Positions 1 to 8,446 are shown, numbered from the stretch's first letter. The stretch: 64,000 bases of DNA from an uncultured Draconibacterium sp. (GCF_913060805.1 NZ_CAJXTC010000001.1:248001-312000), one strand, 5' to 3'. Translations and numbers: made by a program. The notes: generated by a model not told the origin, from the sequence alone.

Positions 1-1114
1 CCATAAATCCTCGAAATTGCCAAAGCCGGTTTCCGTAATACCAACCGTTTTTTCCACCGAGCCGCCATATTTTTTCAATGGCATTCTCCTCCGAAGACGC
101 TTCCATAATGCGCACATCATTTAAACATCCGTACTTTGGTACATTTATATAATCCGAAAGCTGCCCGTGTAATTGTCCGCTAACAAATGAATCTTTCCAA
201 CTCGAAATAATTTCATTCTGTTCGATCTTTTCAAAAGCCCGTTGCAGACTTTCTTCGTAGCTCAACAATTGCAGCTTAAAAAGTTGGGTCAGCTCATCGT
301 TGCGCGCAATTACTTCAACCCGCATGCTGTCGACAAGCGAAGTGGCCAGTTTATACGAGGTGGAGGTAACAAAATACAACCAGTACGACGATAAACGGGG
401 AGTCATAACGGGCACTGTCAAAATCCAGCGTTTTAAGCCTCTTACCTTAGCAAACCGCAACAGCATTTCTTTGTAAGTAAGAATCTCATTTCCTCCAATA
501 TCGAAACTCTTGTTGAAAACCGCCGGGTGGTTTATCGACAGTTCCAGAAAACGAATAACATCGGAAATAGCAATGGGCTGGCAACGTGTTTTCAGCCATT
601 TTGGTGCTACCATTACAGGCAGTTTTTCAACCAAGTCGCGAATAATTTCAAATGAGGCACTTCCTGATCCGATAATAATTCCTGCCCGTAATGTAGTTAG
701 TGCATAATCGCCTTTCGCCAGTTCCTGTTCAACTTTTAATCGCGATTTAAGGTGTTTGGAAAGGGACTGGTCGTTAACAATTCCACTTAAATAAATAACC
801 TGTTTCGCTGTGGTTTTATTTATTCGCTCTCTGAAGTTTATGGCCGATAATTTTTCCTGTTCTGCGTATTGGCGCGAGTCGGACATGCTATGCACCAAAT
901 AATAGGCAATGTCTATGTCTTCAGGTATTTTATGCAGGCTTTCTTTATTCAGCAAGTCGGCCTCAATAATGTCAATCGATTTTTCAATGGTATCGCCAAA
1001 TACTGCACGTTGTTTGTCGCGCACAACACAAGTTACATGGTGCCCTTTGTGTAACAAAACAGGCAACAATCTTTTTCCTATGTAGCCGGTAGCCCCGGTT
1101 AAAAGAATTCGCAT
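1..1114 (-). CDS. NAD(P)-binding SDR/epimerase-like protein, 3' end missing
   Basis: The reverse strand encodes a protein starting MRILLTGATGYIGKRLLP, with the Rossmann GxxGxxG motif (GATGYIG, residues 7-13) near the N-terminus. The motif YYLVHSM lies at about residue 70 and a TTLRAGIIIGSGS stretch at about 130-145, as in atypical short-chain dehydrogenases that act as NAD(P)H-binding epimerase-like proteins. About 371 codons are present and the frame is still open at base 1, so the C-terminus is off the window. Many relatives of this N-terminal type carry a DUF2867 domain in the second half; the part seen here is compatible with that, but I could not verify it. Substrate unknown. It is a single gene on this strand with a 105-base gap to the next minus-strand gene. 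Confidence 0.85.
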   Translation of the reverse strand, partial: MRILLTGATGYIGKRLLPVLLHKGHHVTCVVRDKQRAVFGDTIEKSIDIIEADLLNKESLHKIPEDIDIAYYLVHSMSDSRQYAEQEKLSAINFRERINKTTAKQVIYLSGIVNDQSLSKHLKSRLKVEQELAKGDYALTTLRAGIIIGSGSASFEIIRDLVEKLPVMVAPKWLKTRCQPIAISDVIRFLELSINHPAVFNKSFDIGGNEILTYKEMLLRFAKVRGLKRWILTVPVMTPRLSSYWLYFVTSTSYKLATSLVDSMRVEVIARNDELTQLFKLQLLSYEESLQRAFEKIEQNEIISSWKDSFVSGQLHGQLSDYINVPKYGCLNDVRIMEASSEENAIEKIWRLGGKNGWYYGNRLWQFRGFM

Positions 1115-1219
1115 GGCGTAAATGATCTAAACAATACCGTTTATAAACCTTAACACAGTAACGTATTATCGTTTAGGATGTTCGAGAGAGTGTTTTCGGA
1201 ATGAATAATGATTGCAGAT

Positions 1220-1699
1220 TTAGAGGGCTTCCAGTTCTTCGCGGTAATCGTATTGCAAATCTTCGTGAAGCATGGAAATTACTTTTTGTATACGTTTTAC
1301 CTGGTTCAAGTACATGTTAAACACAACCCGGCTGCGTTTATAATTAAGGCGCGAGTCTTTTAGTTTTTTGCAGAAATACATCAGCAATTCAATTTCCGTT
1401 TCTTTTTTACCCGAAAAACGAATATGTTTTTTGGTGGTTTTTAAAACTTTCCGAATTGTTTTTTTGGCCAGGTAAAAGCTGCTTCGGTTCAGGCTCATAA
1501 ATTCCAGGTCGATCTCTTCCTTTACCTGCCTGATGTATTCATCTTCGTTATACGCCTCAAACAACAGATAACTCAGCAGTTCTTTATTGTCTTTTTTATA
1601 CTTGGCCAGCCGTGTTATTACATCTTGCAAAACCTCGGGCGGCAGGTTCTTCAGTTCCTTTTTTATGTTGCTCAGCGAAGCAATTTCCATAGCCTGCAA
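1220..1699 (-). CDS. Conserved hypothetical protein, charged and helical
   Basis: A 159-residue (or 156-residue, from the second Met at 1690) soluble protein, very rich in Lys, Glu, Leu and Tyr, with no signal peptide or membrane segment. The composition and spacing of hydrophobic residues suggest an all-helical fold; basic clusters (KKTIRKVLKTTKKH) lie near residue 80-95. I do not recognise a named family. It ends 105 bases before the start of the SDR gene on the same strand, so the two could be co-transcribed. Good Bacteroidota-like codon use and a long open frame support it as real. Confidence 0.7.
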   Translation of the reverse strand: MQAMEIASLSNIKKELKNLPPEVLQDVITRLAKYKKDNKELLSYLLFEAYNEDEYIRQVKEEIDLEFMSLNRSSFYLAKKTIRKVLKTTKKHIRFSGKKETEIELLMYFCKKLKDSRLNYKRSRVVFNMYLNQVKRIQKVISMLHEDLQYDYREELEAL

Positions 1700-1902
1700 A
1701 TTAAAATAAAACTTTCTGTTTCAGCGAAACACAAGCTAAAACTTTTATTAAAGATTGGTATTTGGCGATTTGGTAGAACAGCCAACTGCACAAATTTAGG
1801 GGTAACTGTAAAAGAATGCAGGTGAATAACAGTTAACGAATTTTGCAGAATAAAACCTGACGTTGGTTGGCGGTTATTTACTGAATGCTGAATTAAAAAG
1901 CA

Positions 1903-1928
1903 TTGCATCAAGTAGTTACATAAATTTG
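1903..1928 (+). promoter_or_regulatory. Bacteroidota-type promoter upstream of secreted protein
   Basis: A TTG (1903-1905) is followed after 15 bases by TAAATTTG (1921-1928), a perfect match to the TAnnTTTG -7 element. The ATG lies 30 bases downstream at 1959. The spacing is slightly shorter than the usual 17-23 bases, so the -33 half is less certain than the -7 half. Confidence 0.5.
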
Positions 1929-1958
1929 AAGTGTAAAAACAATTAAAACAGTACAACG

Positions 1959-2456
1959 ATGAAAACAAAACTAGTTCTATTAAGCATTTGCATTGCAATT
2001 TTAAGCATGGGAGCCACCGCAAAAATTAAAGACGGAAAGGCGATGACCGGAAACTCACTCACCGAATTTGGTAGCTATACAATCGTAAATTCAAGCACGC
2101 CGATGGTTTACGCCGATCAGCTATTGGAAACTTACGAGTTAACATACGAAAACACCAACGCTCCGATACGAATTGGCGTTTTGTGCGAGGACGGAAAAAA
2201 ATGTACAACATTTATTGTTCGTACCGACGAGTTTGAAATTGAATACGCCTGCAGAAACCATGTTTTTGGGGTTAAGAAAATGGAGCCTCGCTTCCAGGAG
2301 TTACCAAAAGAAGAAATGGAATTGAAACTGGACAGAGTTGCCTATTACTCACAACGGGTAATTTGCCAGAACAAAAAATCGCAAGACGATTTACTGGGTT
2401 TGATCGCATGTTATTTCCCTGATTTGGTGAAAGACGAATATCAAGCCAGTTTTTAA
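1959..2456 (+). CDS. Small secreted hypothetical protein
   Basis: 165 residues with a clear N-terminal signal peptide (MKTKLVLLSICIAILSMGATAK, likely cleaved near residue 21). The mature part is about 140 residues with a CxxxxKCTTF stretch and further cysteines near residues 93 and 131, so disulfides in the periplasm are possible. The start at 1959 follows a good TAnnTTTG promoter and a strong terminator follows the gene, so this looks like a monocistronic transcript. I recognise no family; function unknown. Confidence 0.75.
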   Translation: MKTKLVLLSICIAILSMGATAKIKDGKAMTGNSLTEFGSYTIVNSSTPMVYADQLLETYELTYENTNAPIRIGVLCEDGKKCTTFIVRTDEFEIEYACRNHVFGVKKMEPRFQELPKEEMELKLDRVAYYSQRVICQNKKSQDDLLGLIACYFPDLVKDEYQASF

Positions 2457-2508
2457 AACGAATTTTAAGTACAGCGCAATTTTTTTCATAGAAGTATGAA
2501 AAGATAAT

Positions 2509-2534
2509 CCCCGCCAGAGGGGCGGGGGTTTTTT
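2509..2534 (+). terminator. Intrinsic terminator after secreted protein gene
   Basis: Stem CCCCGCC (2509-2515) pairs with GGCGGGG (2521-2527), followed by a G and a run of six T. It lies 52 bases after the stop codon of the gene at 1959-2456. Confidence 0.85.
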
Positions 2535-2633
2535 CTCTCAAAAAGAAAAGAACAAAAAACAGAAACCATTGAAAACATAGAGCGAGTAAATTTTGAAAGG
2601 GTAATATAAAATTAGTGAGTACTTGGCTCGAAG

Positions 2634-2663
2634 GCCCTGCGTTGTTGCAACGCAGGGCTTTTC
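2634..2663 (+). terminator. Perfect 11-bp hairpin, terminator-like
   Basis: GCCCTGCGTTG (2634-2644) and CAACGCAGGGC (2648-2658) form a perfect 11-bp stem with a TTG loop, followed by TTTTC. The T-tract is short. Its core resembles the terminators at 41181 and 50613. Confidence 0.6.
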
Positions 2664-2796
2664 AATGAATGGAAGTTTTTTTGCTGCAAAATGATAATTT
2701 CTGTCAGCCAACGACAGCTTTTTGCCTGTCGTCTTGTGTTAATCTCCGAAGAGCTCTTATAAATGTTGTTACCTTTATGATAGGGGAGTTAACGGA

Positions 2797-3888
2797 ATGA
2801 ACAAATTGTTGTACAATAACAGTGTGCTTTACCGGGGAACAAGGCATATTTTATTCTTTGTAATTACCGTGGTATTGTTTACAGGTATTTTATTTGTTCA
2901 AAGCGAAAACGATAGCCTGCTCCACATTTTCGGAATAACACTTGGCAATGCCTTTTTCTTTTTTGGCTATGCCTACATCACCATTTTTCTATTGGTTCCC
3001 GAACTGTTGTTAAAAGCCAAACCGCTTTGGTTTATCATTGTCTTTTTGCTAGTGGGAATTGGCTTGTCGGCATTAAAATTATTGTTCTCCGATTATATTT
3101 TTTACGCCTCAATTGCCCCCGAAAATATATCCGGAAACGGTGCTTTTAACCTCCGTTTAATTGTGATGAATACAAAAGACATGACCTTTATTGTGGCCTT
3201 GTTTTGTATTGCCAAATATGTGAAAGATTATATCCTGACCGAGAACCTCAGAAAAAAACTGGAACAGCAGCACCGGAAAGCACAAACAACACTTTTGCAG
3301 TCGCAGTTCGACCCGCATTTCATGTTTAACACCATTAATAATCTTTATGCGCTGTCGTTGCTTAATCCCGGAAAAACCAACGAGGTAATCAGTCGCATGA
3401 AAATTGTGCTCACCTATATTATTAACGAAAGCCTGAAAGAATTTGTAACGCTAAAAGATGAAGTGGAACTGGTTGAAAATTACCTTCAGCTGGAAAAATT
3501 GCGTTACGGGAAACGGTTGAAAGTAAGTTACAGCACCGAGGGCGATCTAAGCGCGGCTCAAATTCCTCCAATGGTACTATTTCTGTTGGTTGAAAACAGT
3601 TTTAAACACGGCAGCAGTCTGGATGCCGGCGCACCGTGGATTACTATTTTGGTGCAAGCAAGCGATGAAAAAATAATTATAGAAACCGAAAACAGTAAAC
3701 CCGAAGGACTGCAGAAAAAAACAAAAGAAATTGAACGGGGAAGTGGCTACAGTGGATTAAAAAGACGCTTGAATATAATCTACGACGGACAAGGCTACAA
3801 CCTAAAAGTAAAAGATTTGGGCGACCGTTTTAAAGTGCGTTTAGAGTTAAAAAATAAGCATGAAGACAGGCATATTACATATCGCTAA
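2797..3888 (+). CDS. LytS/YehU-type sensor histidine kinase
   Basis: 363 residues. The first ~145 residues hold about four hydrophobic segments (around 15-35, 45-70, 75-97 and 125-142), giving a membrane sensor without a large extracellular domain. A short coiled linker (145-168) leads to the His_kinase box QFDPHFMFNTINNLY, with the phospho-acceptor His at 174. The N-box of the ATPase domain is VENSFKHG (265-272) and the G-box GSGYSGLKRRL lies at about 315-325, so all catalytic elements are present. The family pairs with LytTR regulators, and one is encoded 1.1 kb downstream. The 3' end overlaps the next gene by 29 bases, implying translational coupling. Signal unknown. Confidence 0.9.
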   Translation: MNKLLYNNSVLYRGTRHILFFVITVVLFTGILFVQSENDSLLHIFGITLGNAFFFFGYAYITIFLLVPELLLKAKPLWFIIVFLLVGIGLSALKLLFSDYIFYASIAPENISGNGAFNLRLIVMNTKDMTFIVALFCIAKYVKDYILTENLRKKLEQQHRKAQTTLLQSQFDPHFMFNTINNLYALSLLNPGKTNEVISRMKIVLTYIINESLKEFVTLKDEVELVENYLQLEKLRYGKRLKVSYSTEGDLSAAQIPPMVLFLLVENSFKHGSSLDAGAPWITILVQASDEKIIIETENSKPEGLQKKTKEIERGSGYSGLKRRLNIIYDGQGYNLKVKDLGDRFKVRLELKNKHEDRHITYR

Positions 3889-4897
3889 GCGGAATTACAT
3901 TTTGCATGTCATCTTTTGGTTGGCATGGGTAATATCGTTCACCTTTATTCAAACTTTGAATGAAGGAATTGGTTCGTTACATGTTTGGCTGATGTATTAC
4001 TTGATTACTTTGCCTGTTTTTGTTTCACACACCTATTTAATCGCTTATTGGCTCTTACCCAAAACATTTTTCCAGGGGCGTTATTTGTTGTTTGCGGCAG
4101 GAATTCTCGTTTTACTCATCGTATTTTCGGTCATCGAATTACTGGTGAGCAACTACCTGGTTTTTTATCTTATCGATAAAAGCAGAATGTTTCATTCAGG
4201 ATTCCTGAACCTTAAAAATATAGTGATCAGCGGCGTTGGTAATCATTACATTATTTTGGTATTTCTGGCCATAAAAGCCGGTAGCTCGTGGTATCGGGCC
4301 GAATACCAGAAAGAAGAGTTACTGCGATCGAAGCTCGAGACCGAACTGGAGATTTATCGGTATCAGTTACAACCCCGCATTGTTTTGGAACTGATAGAGG
4401 AGCTGGAAGTTCAGTCGTTAAAAAAGGAAGAAACGGCCCCGGAAATGATCATTAATATTTCGAATTTCCTCAATCGTTTTCTTTACGAAGGAAAAGAAGA
4501 ACTGATACCGATGGAGCTGGAAGTAAAGTTGCTGGAGGAGTTTATGACCATTCATAACCATGCTTTGGGCGAGCGGCTAAGCAGTAATTTTATTGTTAGC
4601 GGCAACCTGAAATCGTATGTTGTTCCGCCACTTTTGCTGCTTCCGTTTATAAATTCTGCAATAAAAATGGCCTACGAGTGTAACGAAAAGTATGAAAGTA
4701 CAGTCATTATAAAAGCGGAGCGAAAGTATTTGCTGTTTTCGTTTACATTTTGGAGCGAAAACAGTTTTAAGATAGCTGACAATGAAGACAATAAAATTAC
4801 CTATCGGCGTTTGCACTATAATTACCCGGGCAAACACAGGTTGGTGGAGAACATTGATGACAATTTTAGAGAATTTAGTATAGAAATTTACCCGTAA
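3860..4897 (+). CDS. Degenerate LytS-like membrane protein (predicted pseudo-histidine kinase)
   Basis: 345 residues with the same layout as the upstream kinase: four hydrophobic segments in the first 140 residues, a helical linker, then a region alignable to the His_kinase and ATPase parts. The phospho-acceptor box reads QLQPRIVLELIEEL, so the His is replaced by Arg 173 and the Phe-Asn by Leu-Glu. The N-box VEN-x3-KHG has become INSAIKMA (264-271) and no GxGxGL box is visible. It should therefore not bind ATP or phosphorylate in the normal way. It starts inside the kinase gene (29-base overlap) and precedes the response regulator by 106 bases. A partner that heterodimerises with, or inhibits, the active kinase is a reasonable inference; the frame is intact, so it is not a decaying pseudogene. 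Confidence 0.85.
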   Translation: MKTGILHIAKRNYILHVIFWLAWVISFTFIQTLNEGIGSLHVWLMYYLITLPVFVSHTYLIAYWLLPKTFFQGRYLLFAAGILVLLIVFSVIELLVSNYLVFYLIDKSRMFHSGFLNLKNIVISGVGNHYIILVFLAIKAGSSWYRAEYQKEELLRSKLETELEIYRYQLQPRIVLELIEELEVQSLKKEETAPEMIINISNFLNRFLYEGKEELIPMELEVKLLEEFMTIHNHALGERLSSNFIVSGNLKSYVVPPLLLLPFINSAIKMAYECNEKYESTVIIKAERKYLLFSFTFWSENSFKIADNEDNKITYRRLHYNYPGKHRLVENIDDNFREFSIEIYP

Positions 4898-5003
4898 GTG
4901 TAACACTATTCCTATTTCTCGTACTATTTTAATAACAGATTGAAAACAGACTGAAGCGTGTGCTTCGGATTAAACAGAAAACAAAAGCTAATTCCGTATT
5001 ACC

Positions 5004-5726
5004 ATGAAAACTAAGTGCCTCATTATCGATGATGAGCCTCTCGCACGTGACTTGATGCGCTCTCACATTGAAAAACTAGATAATTTTGAAATTTGTGCCG
5101 AATGTGGCGACGCCATGAAAGCCCTGCAGGAACTTCACAATCACAAAATCGATCTGATGTTTATGGACATTCAGATGCCCCAGATAACAGGAATCGAATT
5201 TCTGCGAACATTAAAAAATCCACCAAAAGTTATAATTACAACCGCCTATCGCGAGTACGCCCTTGAAGGTTTTGAGTTGGATGTGGTCGATTTTCTACTG
5301 AAGCCGATTACGTTCGAGCGTTTCCTAAAATCGGTGAATAAATATTACCAGTCGGTTCAGGACGATGTTCCGACGTCGCAGCCCATCGCTTCCACCAACG
5401 GAAATACCGATGAAGCCTTTATTTATGTGAAGGAGAATAAAAAGGTTTTGAAAGTGCATTTAAACGAAATTCTTTACGTTGAGGGTTTGAGCGAATACGT
5501 GCAGATTTACACCACCGAGAAAAAGATCATCACAAAAACCAGCATGACTCACATGTCGGAAAAATTACCCGACAGTGGTTTTATGCGAATTCATAAATCG
5601 TTTATTGTGTCACTGTCGAAAATCGAAGCATTTACCTCGACCAGCATCGAAGTTCCGGGAAAAGAATTACCGATCGGGCGGAGTTATAAAAATGCAGTGC
5701 TCGAGGTTCTGCAACTTCAGGGTTAA
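5004..5726 (+). CDS. LytTR-family response regulator
   Basis: 240 residues. The N-terminal receiver domain (1-120) has the acidic pocket Asp 9/Asp 10, phospho-acceptor Asp 55 in FMDIQMP, Thr 80 and the conserved Lys 100 in the LLKP motif. A linker rich in Ser/Thr/Pro leads to a LytTR DNA-binding domain (about 138-236) containing the typical YVEGLSEYVQIYT and RIHKSFIV stretches. It is the natural partner of the kinase at 2797. A small hairpin (4953-4966) lies in the 106-base gap before it. Its stop codon overlaps the stop of the convergent gene by four bases (TTAA). Confidence 0.93.
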   Translation: MKTKCLIIDDEPLARDLMRSHIEKLDNFEICAECGDAMKALQELHNHKIDLMFMDIQMPQITGIEFLRTLKNPPKVIITTAYREYALEGFELDVVDFLLKPITFERFLKSVNKYYQSVQDDVPTSQPIASTNGNTDEAFIYVKENKKVLKVHLNEILYVEGLSEYVQIYTTEKKIITKTSMTHMSEKLPDSGFMRIHKSFIVSLSKIEAFTSTSIEVPGKELPIGRSYKNAVLEVLQLQG

Positions 5727-6298
5727 GCAATTGCTCCGGCGTTCACAAATAGTTGCCACAGTTTTAAGATTCCCGAATCTTCTTCATCCAACGATTTTAT
5801 TGGCGAAAGTTGCAGATACGAAATTCGCTGTTCGTTAACCGATTTAAGATTTTGTTCCGCATCATTCAGAATAGGTACTTTGTGTACACATAAAGTCAAT
5901 ACCGTTTTTAGGGTGGTGGCACGAACCCGAATGGTGTGTTTCGAAAACTTTGCCGGATGAATGTGGATATAACGGTCGGGCTGATTGCCGTGTTTTATCA
6001 GCCATTTTGATTCGTCGGGTAAGGTAATTTTCTTCCACTCCGCATTTCCCATCCAGTTGTTAAAAGCGGTTTTGGCGCTTATATTTCTTGTTTCGAAATA
6101 GTTGAGGCTTGCTTTACAAACCTGCTCCGGCGTCAATTCCCCGAGGTAAAAATCGATGAGATTATTACCGATTGAAAGCATTGTTTTTTCGGTAATGTTC
6201 CAATCGCCGTTTTGCCATTCTTTAAGTTCGTTCAGCAAAAAACGAAAGTGATGTTTGTAAGGATTATATTGGACCGGTAGCGGAATTTCAGGCGGCAT
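5723..6298 (-). CDS. Conserved hypothetical protein
   Basis: 191 residues, soluble, no signal peptide. The N-terminal half is helical and mentions no known motif; the C-terminal half contains a His-rich stretch (RYIHIHPAKFSKHTIRVRA, around residues 110-128). I recognise no catalytic signature. It is divergent from the class IV aminotransferase gene (48-base gap) and convergent with the LytTR regulator, with overlapping stop codons. Function unknown. Confidence 0.75.
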   Translation of the reverse strand: MPPEIPLPVQYNPYKHHFRFLLNELKEWQNGDWNITEKTMLSIGNNLIDFYLGELTPEQVCKASLNYFETRNISAKTAFNNWMGNAEWKKITLPDESKWLIKHGNQPDRYIHIHPAKFSKHTIRVRATTLKTVLTLCVHKVPILNDAEQNLKSVNEQRISYLQLSPIKSLDEEDSGILKLWQLFVNAGAIA

Positions 6299-6346
6299 TT
6301 GAATTGCTTTTGAAACATTTCAATAAATTTACCACAAAAGAAACAG

Positions 6347-7159
6347 ATGGCACTTTATCCACTCCATAAATATTTTGTTTTTAACGACCGGATTTTGCCG
6401 GTTTCCACTTTTGTGCCGGCCGAAAACGAAGGCGGAATCTACGAAGTTTTACGCGTTGTAAACGGAATTCCACTGTTTTTGGATGAGCATCTGCAACGTA
6501 TGCATTTATCAGCTGAACTGGCCGGGAAAGAAGTTCGGTACAGTTGCGCGCAGTTAGAGGCAATTCTGAATCAGTTGATCGTAAGAAACGAGGTGGATGA
6601 GGGGAACATTCTGATTTCGTGTAAAACCAATCTGAAAGCTTTTTTTATCGCGCATAATTATCCTTCGGATGAACAGTACAAAAATGGAATTCGCTGCGGT
6701 TTGTTACACGCTGAGCGTATGAATCCCAATGCCAAAGTTTTTCAAACCGAAGTGCGCAAACAGGCCAACCGATTGATGGAAACCTTAGGTTTTTACGAAG
6801 TATTGTTGGTTGATCATGAACAGCGAATAACCGAGGGAAGCCGAAGCAATGTGTTTTTTATAAAAGGAGACAAAATAATTACTCCTCCGGGTAAACAGGT
6901 TTTGCTGGGCATTACACGTCAGAAAACGCTTGTTTGTGCCAGCCGACTTAATCTGCAAGTAAAGGAGGCAGAAATACATTTGGATGAGCTTACTGATTTT
7001 GATGCTGCATTTATAACCGGTACTTCGCCCAAAATACTTCCGATAAAAGAAGTGGACGGGTATTCTTTCAATACCGACAATAAAGTATTACGAAGTTTGA
7101 TGAATGAATACGATAAAATCATTCAGGAAGATATAAACAGAAGGATCCGATCCAGTTAA
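6347..7159 (+). CDS. Class IV (fold IV) PLP aminotransferase
   Basis: 270 residues, the usual length for branched-chain/D-amino-acid aminotransferase-like or aminodeoxychorismate lyase proteins. The typical signature EGSRSNVFFI is at about residue 163-173, followed by the PP.....LLGITR stretch, and the PLP-binding Lys is probably in KQANR near residue 144. The N-terminus has GGIYEVLRV in the position that shapes substrate access. Which amino acid is used cannot be told from sequence. A second, shorter class IV protein sits beside pabB at 54689-55285, so this copy is less likely to be the dedicated PabC. The stop codon lies inside a large hairpin (7143-7179). Confidence 0.88.
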   Translation: MALYPLHKYFVFNDRILPVSTFVPAENEGGIYEVLRVVNGIPLFLDEHLQRMHLSAELAGKEVRYSCAQLEAILNQLIVRNEVDEGNILISCKTNLKAFFIAHNYPSDEQYKNGIRCGLLHAERMNPNAKVFQTEVRKQANRLMETLGFYEVLLVDHEQRITEGSRSNVFFIKGDKIITPPGKQVLLGITRQKTLVCASRLNLQVKEAEIHLDELTDFDAAFITGTSPKILPIKEVDGYSFNTDNKVLRSLMNEYDKIIQEDINRRIRSS

Positions 7160-7179
7160 TTAAAAAAAGGATCGGATCC
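7143..7179 (+). terminator. Perfect 11-bp inverted repeat spanning the stop codon
   Basis: GGATCCGATCC (7143-7153) and GGATCGGATCC (7169-7179) are exact reverse complements around a 15-base AT-rich loop that contains the TAA stop. The following sequence has only a TTTTT run some 13 bases away, so it may protect the mRNA 3' end more than terminate it. Confidence 0.5.
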
Positions 7180-7189
7180 CTGATCAATA

Positions 7190-7290
7190 GTTTTTGAATT
7201 TCGAATGCTGATTAACGAATGCTGAATGTCGAAGTGAATCACAACAGAATCTGCAATTTCATTCTTGTCAATCGAAAATCAAAATTCGTT
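7190..7290. repeat. Degenerate short-word intergenic repeat
   Basis: The gap between convergent genes contains the word CGAATGCTGA or variants several times (GAATTTCGAATGCTGAT, ACGAATGCTGAATGTCGAA) and then TCAATCGAAAATCAAAATTCG. A related word (GAATGCTGAATT) occurs near 1880. It has the look of decayed intergenic filler rather than a functional site. Confidence 0.4.
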
Positions 7291-7291
7291 A

Positions 7292-8446
7292 TTAAAGTCT
7301 ATCTCTTAAAATCTTTTCAATCTCAACATAATCCATATCCTGTTTCTCGCCAATTTTGGCTTCGCTTTGTTTAAAGCGCTCTACAATTTTCGCAATACTC
7401 GATTCCGGAACATCGTAATCCGGCAAGCGACATGGTACGCCTAACGATTCGAAGAACTCAACTGTTCGCGCAATAATGGCGTCGATTCGTTCATCCTCGT
7501 TACCAGCTGTAATTCCCCAAATACGTTCACCATATTGTAAGATCTTTTCTTTTTTGTTGTCACGTTTAATGTTCATCACGCCCGGCAAAACAATGGCGAG
7601 TGTGCGCCCGTGGTCTATTCCGTGGAAAGCAGTTAATTCGTGGCCAATAACGTGTGTCGACCAGTCTTGCGGCACACCAACGGCAATCATTCCGTTCAAT
7701 GCCATTGTAGCACACCACATAAAATTGGCAGCAGCATCGTAGTTTTTACGATCGGCCAAAACCTTCGGGCCTTCCTCAACGAGCGTGGTCAGAATACTTT
7801 CAGCCAGCCTGTCTTGTAGAGGCGAATTCACTTTAAAAGTCAGGTATTGCTCCATTACGTGCACAAAGGCATCAACAACACCGTTGGCAACCTGGCGGTC
7901 GGGCAAGGTGAAAACACATTCCGGATCGAGCACCGAAAACAGCGGCATTACCAGTGGCGAGCCAAAAGCTTTTTTCTCCTGCGTTTCGGCACGTGTAATC
8001 ACTGAGTTACCGTTCATCTCCGAACCTGTTGCCGGCAATGTTAAAACAGCTCCCAGCGGCAACGCTTTTTCAACGGGTACGCCTGCTGCCAGAATATCCC
8101 ACGGATCGCCGTTTTCGTACAAAGCGGCAGTGGCAATAAATTTGGTGGCATCAAGCACCGAACCTCCGCCTACTGCCAGCAGAAAATCGATATTTTTTTC
8201 TTTTACCACTTCCACGGCTTTCATACAGGTTTCGTAATGAGGGTTGGCCTCAATTCCGCTAAACTCTGCAACGGTGCAACCTTTCAAGGCTGCCATTACC
8301 TGGTCGTAAACACCGGTGCGTTTTATGCTTCCGCCACCGTAAATCATTAAAATATTCGCATCAGCCGGAATTTCACCGGAAAGTTTCGAAATCGATTCTT
8401 TTCCAAAAAGAATTTTAACCGGATTTCTGAATTCAAAATTGTACAT
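7292..8446 (-). CDS. yqhD: Iron-containing alcohol dehydrogenase, YqhD/BdhA type
   Basis: 384 residues, the full length of NADPH-dependent butanol/aldehyde dehydrogenases. GGGS motifs at 37-40 and 93-96 bind the cofactor. The metal ligands Asp 192, His 196, His 265 and His 279 are in register with those of Escherichia coli YqhD, shifted by two residues. The protein would reduce short- and medium-chain aldehydes to alcohols in the cytoplasm; the physiological role could be fermentation or detoxification of reactive aldehydes. It is transcribed alone, divergent from the membrane protein gene at 8518. Confidence 0.93.
   Translation of the reverse strand: MYNFEFRNPVKILFGKESISKLSGEIPADANILMIYGGGSIKRTGVYDQVMAALKGCTVAEFSGIEANPHYETCMKAVEVVKEKNIDFLLAVGGGSVLDATKFIATAALYENGDPWDILAAGVPVEKALPLGAVLTLPATGSEMNGNSVITRAETQEKKAFGSPLVMPLFSVLDPECVFTLPDRQVANGVVDAFVHVMEQYLTFKVNSPLQDRLAESILTTLVEEGPKVLADRKNYDAAANFMWCATMALNGMIAVGVPQDWSTHVIGHELTAFHGIDHGRTLAIVLPGVMNIKRDNKKEKILQYGERIWGITAGNEDERIDAIIARTVEFFESLGVPCRLPDYDVPESSIAKIVERFKQSEAKIGEKQDMDYVEIEKILRDRL

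Larger units (their letters stand above)
2457..2796. other. Intergenic region with two hairpin terminators and a leader with alternative hairpins
   Basis: This 340-base gap holds two terminator-like hairpins (2509-2534 and 2634-2663). Just before the sensor kinase gene a run of alternating CTGTC/GACAG segments (2701-2731) can fold in two exclusive ways. A near-match to the -7 element, TACCTTTA, lies at 2770-2777, and a 10-base palindrome AAGAGCTCTT at 2749-2758. No gene is supported in the gap. Confidence 0.5.

Noticed and set aside
4577-4906. 109-residue minus-strand frame opposite the pseudo-kinase gene
   Set aside because: No promoter, no domain, and located wholly within a longer gene with expected membrane layout.
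7785-8237. 150-residue open frame on the plus strand opposite yqhD
   Set aside because: Antisense shadow of the alcohol dehydrogenase with its conserved metal ligands; Ser/Thr-rich product without family signs.
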